Of a DNA stretch of 64,000 nt, positions 60,166-64,000 are shown one piece after another. The notes below the pieces were generated by a model. That model was not told the origin of the DNA, did no database searches, and was given only the letters and a program-made list of their open reading frames with translations. The stretch is from assembly GCF_948472415.1 (NCBI RefSeq), contig NZ_OX419519.1:3038001-3102000 (forward strand), given 5' to 3'. The stretch comes from Kitasatospora fiedleri. Lineage in GTDB: Bacteria > Actinomycetota > Actinomycetes > Streptomycetales > Streptomycetaceae. Both the position numbers and the translations under genes were made by a program. The stretch's first letter is position 1, and the number at the start of each line of letters is the position of its first letter.

Positions 60166-60500
60166 TGCACCCGGTGGAGTACTACCCGGACGGTCACCCC
60201 GGGCTGGACTGGCACGCGGTCAGCGACGACCTGGACGGGGTGGTGCTGGCGGAGTCCCCCCGCGGGGTGGCCCTGGCCCGGGCCACCGACCGGCGCAGGG
60301 TGCTGTTCTTCAGCCCCGACGAGTGGGCCGATCTGCGCCACGCCATCAAGCAGGGCCGCTGCGACCACCTGCTCGGGGACCGCCTGCTGTGCGCCGACCC
60401 GACGCCGCTGCCGCTACCGCTGCCGCCCGATCCGCCGGCCTCCCGGTGCCCCGGGCCGGTCAGTTCCGGCCGGTCGGCTCCTCCTCCGTCGCCGGAGTGA
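60162..60500 (+). CDS. DUF397-like small protein, third gene of the set
   Basis: 112 residues. The part VVLAESPRGVALARATDRRRVLFFSPDEWADLRHAIKQGRCDHLL follows the strand-helix order of DUF397 (x-V-x-V-R-D-S, then L-x-F-x-x-x-E-W-x-x-F), but the N-terminal KSSYS box is missing. So it may be a derived DUF397 protein and the natural partner of the divergent fused regulator. ATG overlaps the previous stop. The C-terminus is Pro-rich and runs 41 bases into the convergent response-regulator gene. Confidence 0.65.
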   Translation: MMHPVEYYPDGHPGLDWHAVSDDLDGVVLAESPRGVALARATDRRRVLFFSPDEWADLRHAIKQGRCDHLLGDRLLCADPTPLPLPLPPDPPASRCPGPVSSGRSAPPPSPE

Positions 60501-61146
60501 CGAAGCCCGACTCGTAGGCGGCGATCACCGCCTGGGTACGGTCCCGGGCGCCGAGCTTGCCGAGCACGCCGCTGACGTGCGTCTTGACGGTCTGCACGCC
60601 TAGGTGCAGCCGCGCGCCGATCTCGGCGTTGGACAGGCCGCGGGCCATCAGCCGCAGCACCTCGCCCTCGCGTCCGGTCAGCCCGGCCCGGGCCACCGCG
60701 CCGCCGTCCGCGCCCTCCCGTCCGGCCCGGGCGGCGGCGAGCCGCCGGATCGACGCCGGGAACAGCAGCGACTCCCCCGCCGCGACCAGGCGCACCGCCT
60801 GCACCACCTCGGCCGGGCGGGAGCGTTTGAGCAGGAAGCCGTCGGCACCCGCGCGCAGCGCCTCGTACACGTAGTCGTCGGCCTCGAAGGTGGTCACCAC
60901 CAGGATCTTCGGCGGGCGGTCGGCGCCGCGCAGGATGGCCCGGGTCGCGGCCAGGCCGTCCAGGCCGGGCATCCGCACGTCCATCAGCACCACGTCCGGG
61001 CGCAGGGTGCGGACCAGGGCGAACGCCTCGGCGCCGTCGGCGGCCTCGCCGACCACCTCCAGGTCCGGTTGGGCGTCCAGGACGGCGCGCAGGCCGAGCC
61101 GGATCAGCTCCTCGTCGTCGACCAGCAGCACCTTGATCACCGTCAC
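60460..61146 (-). CDS. NarL/LuxR-type response regulator
   Basis: 228 residues. Receiver domain KVLLVDDEELIRLGLRAVLDAQPDL with phosphorylation Asp in VVLMDVRMPGLDG, switch Thr in VVTTF and Lys in LLKRSRP. C-terminal LuxR helix-turn-helix GLTGREGEVLRLMARGLSNAEIGARLHLGVQTVKTHVSGVLGKLGARDRTQAV. Start GTG 61146 overlaps the kinase stop (GTGA), so the two-component pair is co-translated. The target genes are not evident. Confidence 0.93.
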   Translation of the reverse strand: MTVIKVLLVDDEELIRLGLRAVLDAQPDLEVVGEAADGAEAFALVRTLRPDVVLMDVRMPGLDGLAATRAILRGADRPPKILVVTTFEADDYVYEALRAGADGFLLKRSRPAEVVQAVRLVAAGESLLFPASIRRLAAARAGREGADGGAVARAGLTGREGEVLRLMARGLSNAEIGARLHLGVQTVKTHVSGVLGKLGARDRTQAVIAAYESGFVTPATEEEPTGRN

Positions 61147-62312
61147 CGGCCCAACCGTAGCGGCAGCCGCACCCGCAGCAGCCAGCCCGCCCGGTCCGGG
61201 TCGGCCTGGTCGGCCTGGTCGGCCTCCGCAGGGTCGGTGCCCTCCGGTCCGGCCTCGCACTCGCCGCCGAGCAGCACCGCCCGTTCCCGCACCCCGCGCA
61301 GGCCCTTGCCGCCGCCCCGGCGCGAACTGCCCTTCCCGGTCAGGGCGTTGCGGCAGGACAGTTCCAGCACCCCGCCCGCCACCGCGCCGCGCACCCGGAT
61401 CGGCGCGCCCGGGGCGTGCCGCAGCGCGTTGGTGACGCCCTCCTGGACGATCCGGTACGCCTCCCGGGACAGCACCCCGGGCAACTCGGCCGCCCGGAGG
61501 TCGAGTTCGGCGTCGACGGGGCTGCCGGCCGCCCGGGCGGCGGCGAACAGCTCGGGGACGCGGTCCAGGCCCGGCTGTTCGGCGACCACCGCGTCCGGGG
61601 TCTCGCGCAGCAGCACCAGCATCCGCTCCAGGTCGTCCAGCGCCCGCCGCCCGGTGGTCTCGATCGCCTCCAACGCCCGTTCCCGGAACGCCGGATCGGC
61701 CACCTCGCGGGCAGCGCCCGCCTGCACCACCGTCACCGTCAGCGCGTGCCCGATCGAGTCGTGCAGTTCCCGGGCCAGCCGGTTGCGCTCCAGCAGCCGC
61801 TCCGCCCGGGCCTCGGCCGCCGCCAGCCGCTCCGCCCCCGACGGGCCCAGCAGCCTTACCGCGAACGCGAGTTGCAGCCGTCCGGCGAACACCACCAGCC
61901 AGAGCAGGGCGAACCCCGCCGGCAGCGCCAGCAGCGGCTCGCGCGCCGCCACCCGGACCGCCGCCACCGTCACCGCCCCGACCGCCGCCCCCAGCCCCAC
62001 CCGGGCCACCAGCCAGAGCGCCGTCCGCCCCCGGTCCGCCCATCCCGCCGACGGCGCGACCCCGATCTCCTCCTCCCGCGCGGGCCCCAGCAGCAGCCGC
62101 GCCTGCACCCCCTCCCCGCGCCGCATCCCCGGCACCAGCGCGGCCAGGCACAGCAGCGGCACGTCCAGCGCCACTCCCCACAGCACCGCCCGCCCGGTCG
62201 ACACCCCCTCCGTCCCCGGGTACACCAGCAGCACCACCCCGGCGAACACCGCCCCGATCATCAGGTGCAGCCAACGGGTGTAGGTCACGGAGCGCAGCAG
62301 CGGAGCGAACAC
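61143..62312 (-). CDS. NarL-family sensor histidine kinase
   Basis: 389 residues. Several N-terminal hydrophobic segments, then a coiled region (AERLAAAEARAERLLERNRLAR) and the HisKA_3 box RELHDSIGHALTVTVVQAGAAREV with His near 184. The ATPase part is EAYRIVQEGVTNALRHAPGAPIRV (N box) and KGLRGVRERAVLLGGE (G box). A tail insert EADQADQADPD comes from a short in-frame tandem repeat in the gene. No large outer sensor domain, so the signal is probably in the membrane. GTG 62312. Confidence 0.92.
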   Translation of the reverse strand: MFAPLLRSVTYTRWLHLMIGAVFAGVVLLVYPGTEGVSTGRAVLWGVALDVPLLCLAALVPGMRRGEGVQARLLLGPAREEEIGVAPSAGWADRGRTALWLVARVGLGAAVGAVTVAAVRVAAREPLLALPAGFALLWLVVFAGRLQLAFAVRLLGPSGAERLAAAEARAERLLERNRLARELHDSIGHALTVTVVQAGAAREVADPAFRERALEAIETTGRRALDDLERMLVLLRETPDAVVAEQPGLDRVPELFAAARAAGSPVDAELDLRAAELPGVLSREAYRIVQEGVTNALRHAPGAPIRVRGAVAGGVLELSCRNALTGKGSSRRGGGKGLRGVRERAVLLGGECEAGPEGTDPAEADQADQADPDRAGWLLRVRLPLRLGR

Positions 62313-62378
62313 CGGGCCATCCTGCCCCGCCGCGCCCGCCCGACCCCTCGGCGGGGCCGGGCGGAGCGGGGCGGCAGG

Positions 62379-62909
62379 TCAGGCCGGGACGGCGACCAGG
62401 TGGTCCCCGGGGATGCCGGCCAGACTCGGGGTGTAGTAGTCGCGGATGCCGTCGGCCCAGGCGGTCACGGTGATCCGGTCCGCGACGTCCGGGCCGAACG
62501 CCTCGAACAGCGAGTGGATGTTCGGCAGTTCGAAGCCCCAGGCGGTCATCAGGTCGACGAAGCGGGACCGCTCGATCAGGCCGTCGCCGTCCGGGTCGCC
62601 GAGCCCGGCGAGCGCCTCGGCGAAGTCGTGCGCGGTCGCGCCGAACAGCTCGGGGGAGAGCACGGACGCCTCGAACTCCTCGGGGCTGATCACGCCGTCC
62701 CCGTTGGCGTCCAGCCCGTCCTCCAGCACCTTCCACCAGCGGCGCATGCTGGCGGTCAGCGCCTCCCTGGCCTCCGGCCGCGAGTCGGTGGCGACGGCCA
62801 GGACCCGTTCGGTGAGCAGCTCGAAGTCCTGGGGGTCGAGGACTCCGTTCCCGTTCGCGTCGAACAGCTTGAAGATCAGCGCAGCACGCCGGATGGCTTC
62901 GTCCCGCAT
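62379..62909 (-). CDS. EF-hand calcium-binding protein (calerythrin-like)
   Basis: 176 residues. Two good EF-hand loops, DANGNGVLDPQD (17-28) and DANGDGVISPEE (near 65-76), and a third, DPDGDGLIERSR, whose last position is Arg, so it is degenerate. The helical arrangement is that of calerythrin/CabD-type cytosolic calcium buffers or sensors of actinomycetes. ATG 62909 follows GAAGGAGAGAACC. No signal peptide. A large palindrome sits in its leader. The neighbours give no direct link. Confidence 0.9.
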   Translation of the reverse strand: MRDEAIRRAALIFKLFDANGNGVLDPQDFELLTERVLAVATDSRPEAREALTASMRRWWKVLEDGLDANGDGVISPEEFEASVLSPELFGATAHDFAEALAGLGDPDGDGLIERSRFVDLMTAWGFELPNIHSLFEAFGPDVADRITVTAWADGIRDYYTPSLAGIPGDHLVAVPA

Positions 62910-62931
62910 GGTTCTCTCCTTCACAGGGGAT

Positions 62932-62955
62932 CGGGCCGGGGAATTCCCCGGCCCG
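62932..62955. promoter_or_regulatory. 24-bp perfect palindrome in the EF-hand leader
   Basis: Perfect self-complementary stretch centred on GGAATTCC (centre 62943/62944), 23 bases before the EF-hand start. It may be an operator or, in RNA, a hairpin that limits ribosome access. Confidence 0.55.
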
Positions 62956-63170
62956 GTCGGCATTCCGGGAATGGCTTCTCCCGAGTTCGGAACCGATTCT
63001 CGGTCCGGTCCGTCCGGAATCCGGCCGGATCGCCGGTTTTCCATGCGCAGGAGTGAAATCGTGGGATGAGCGGAAAATGGGGCGGCATCCTCCCCGGCGG
63101 CCCCGGCGGCTTCTCCGGCGGCCCCGGCGGATTCCCCGGCGGGACGGGACGCGGGCGGTGGTCCGGCCCG

Positions 63171-63977
63171 CTACGGGGCGGCCGGGGCGCGGCCCCAGCA
63201 GGTGGCCATGGCGAAGAACAGCTCCCGGGCCGACGGGTCCGCCAGGTGCCGGAGCGCCTCCCGGTGGACGTCCGCGGGCAGCCCGGCCGCCAGCAGCCGG
63301 TCCCGGCTCTGCCCCAGCGACAGGGTCAGGAAGCGGGTGAACCCGGAGTGGTGGCCGGCCAGCGGCGCGTGCAGGCGCAGGCCGACGTCCCGCAGGCCGA
63401 GCTCCGCCAGCATTCGGGGGTACTGCGCGGCGCAGTGCCGGTCGCTGCCGATCGTCTCGGCGAGCATCCGCCAGTAGGCGGCGACCGTGCGCCGGTACGC
63501 CTCGTGCGGCGAGGTCTCGCCGCCGACCGCGAGGGAGTCGGAGACCACCAGCAGTCCGCCGGGCTTGAGCCAGGAGGCCAGGCGGCGCAGTACCTCCTTC
63601 CGGTCCCTGAGGTGCATCAGCAGGAACCGGGCGTGCACGAGGTCGAACCGGCCCGGGTCGAAGGCCGGATCGCTCAGGTCGGCCCGGACGACCCGCACCC
63701 CGGCATCCGCGAGGTGGTCGAGGAAGCGGGTGTCGCGGTCGACGGCCGTGACCTGCCGGGCGGACCCGGCGACGGACGCCAGCCAGCCGCTCAGGGTGCC
63801 CGCGCCCGCTCCGGCGTCCAGGCAGGTCCACCGGGCGTCGAGCCCCAGCGCGAGCAGGTCCTGCCGACTGGCCGGGTCGAAGGCGTCGGCCAGCCCTTCC
63901 AGCCGTTCGCGCTCGTCGCTGCGGGAGGCCGCGAAGAGGTCGTCCCCGTAGCGTTCGGCGTCGCGCGTGGTCGTGAT
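63171..63977 (-). CDS. Class I SAM-dependent methyltransferase (ATC start candidate)
   Basis: About 268 residues. The SAM-binding motif I is DAGAGAGTLSGWLA (near 70-85), followed by VTAVDRDTRFLDHL (motif II), FDLVHARFLLMHLRDRKEVL (motif IV) and LKPGGLLVVSD (post-motif). This is the Methyltransf_11/23 build of the UbiE/CmoA-like group; the substrate is unknown. Start: the frame is closed by TGA at 63990-63992 and contains no ATG, GTG or TTG before the first motif. ATC 63977 follows GGGAG by 6 bases and gives (M)TTTRDAERYGDD, a natural-looking N-terminus. This parallels the importer ATPase gene and may reflect a sequence error. Confidence 0.8.
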   Translation of the reverse strand: MTTTRDAERYGDDLFAASRSDERERLEGLADAFDPASRQDLLALGLDARWTCLDAGAGAGTLSGWLASVAGSARQVTAVDRDTRFLDHLADAGVRVVRADLSDPAFDPGRFDLVHARFLLMHLRDRKEVLRRLASWLKPGGLLVVSDSLAVGGETSPHEAYRRTVAAYWRMLAETIGSDRHCAAQYPRMLAELGLRDVGLRLHAPLAGHHSGFTRFLTLSLGQSRDRLLAAGLPADVHREALRHLADPSARELFFAMATCWGRAPAAP

Positions 63978-64000
63978 GGCGGGCTCCCTTCAGAGGGGCC

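Noticed and set aside
63098..63150. CCGGCGG-rich repeat as a CRISPR or mobile element end
   Set aside because: It is a short imperfect GC-rich low-complexity stretch without spacers, inverted ends or target-site repeats. I saw no CRISPR array, insertion sequence, tRNA or rRNA in the window.

Overview
The window is a very GC-rich chromosomal segment with frequent GTG and TTG starts, back-to-back overlapping genes and long GC-rich hairpin terminators. The gene content points to a Streptomyces or Kitasatospora type actinomycete: SCO4848-type membrane protein, DUF3017, DUF397/DUF5753 regulator, Stealth protein, and the sdhCDAB, mdh, folD and purHN order. Most of it looks like chromosome core, with accessory pockets at about 9-14 kb, 36-48 kb and 57-63 kb.

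Layout. 1-6.9 kb: the 5' part of a huge secreted RHS/DNRLRE/LamG protein, a BMP-like half protein, a VanZ-like protein, lipoproteins and PspC. 7-23 kb: a nucleoside salvage block, with adenosine deaminase (add), thymidine phosphorylase (deoA), cytidine deaminase (cdd) and a complete BMP-type nucleoside ABC importer (two permeases, double ATPase, lipoprotein). It is interrupted by a LysR/MFS pair, a Uma2 protein and two unrecognised genes. 23-29.6 kb: S53 sedolisin-type protease, cobalamin-dependent acyl-CoA mutase large subunit, SDR, a degenerate ureidoimidazoline decarboxylase-like protein and a lipoprotein. 29.8-33.2 kb: succinate dehydrogenase sdhCDAB. 33-39 kb: membrane proteins, D,D-carboxypeptidase, methyltransferase, YihY. 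38.7-47.7 kb: anionic wall polymer or capsule genes (GT2, a GT2-glycerophosphotransferase fusion, a second glycerophosphotransferase, Stealth phosphotransferase). 47.8-57.3 kb: housekeeping genes (2'-5' RNA ligase-like, trpS, CBS protein, mdh, DUF3017, folD, DUF2752, RDD, purH, purN). 57.5-64 kb: a membrane protein, a fused Scr1-like/DUF397 regulator divergent from a three-gene set of small proteins, a two-component system, an EF-hand protein and a methyltransferase.

How it works together. A 12-bp palindrome, CTACGCGCGTAG or a near match, lies upstream of add, deoA, the nucleoside importer and purN. This suggests that nucleoside uptake, deamination, phosphorolysis and possibly de novo purine synthesis share a regulator whose gene is not visible here. 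A separate 18-bp palindrome in the mdh leader resembles a TamR-type MarR operator.

Quality notes. Four genes (MFS, second glycerophosphotransferase, Stealth, and the 57.7-kb membrane protein) each become one intact reading frame if a single base is added to a short G/C run. Two genes (importer ATPase and terminal methyltransferase) have no ATG, GTG or TTG where one is needed, but carry ATC at ideal Shine-Dalgarno spacing. These patterns may be sequence errors and should be resolved before biological conclusions are drawn.
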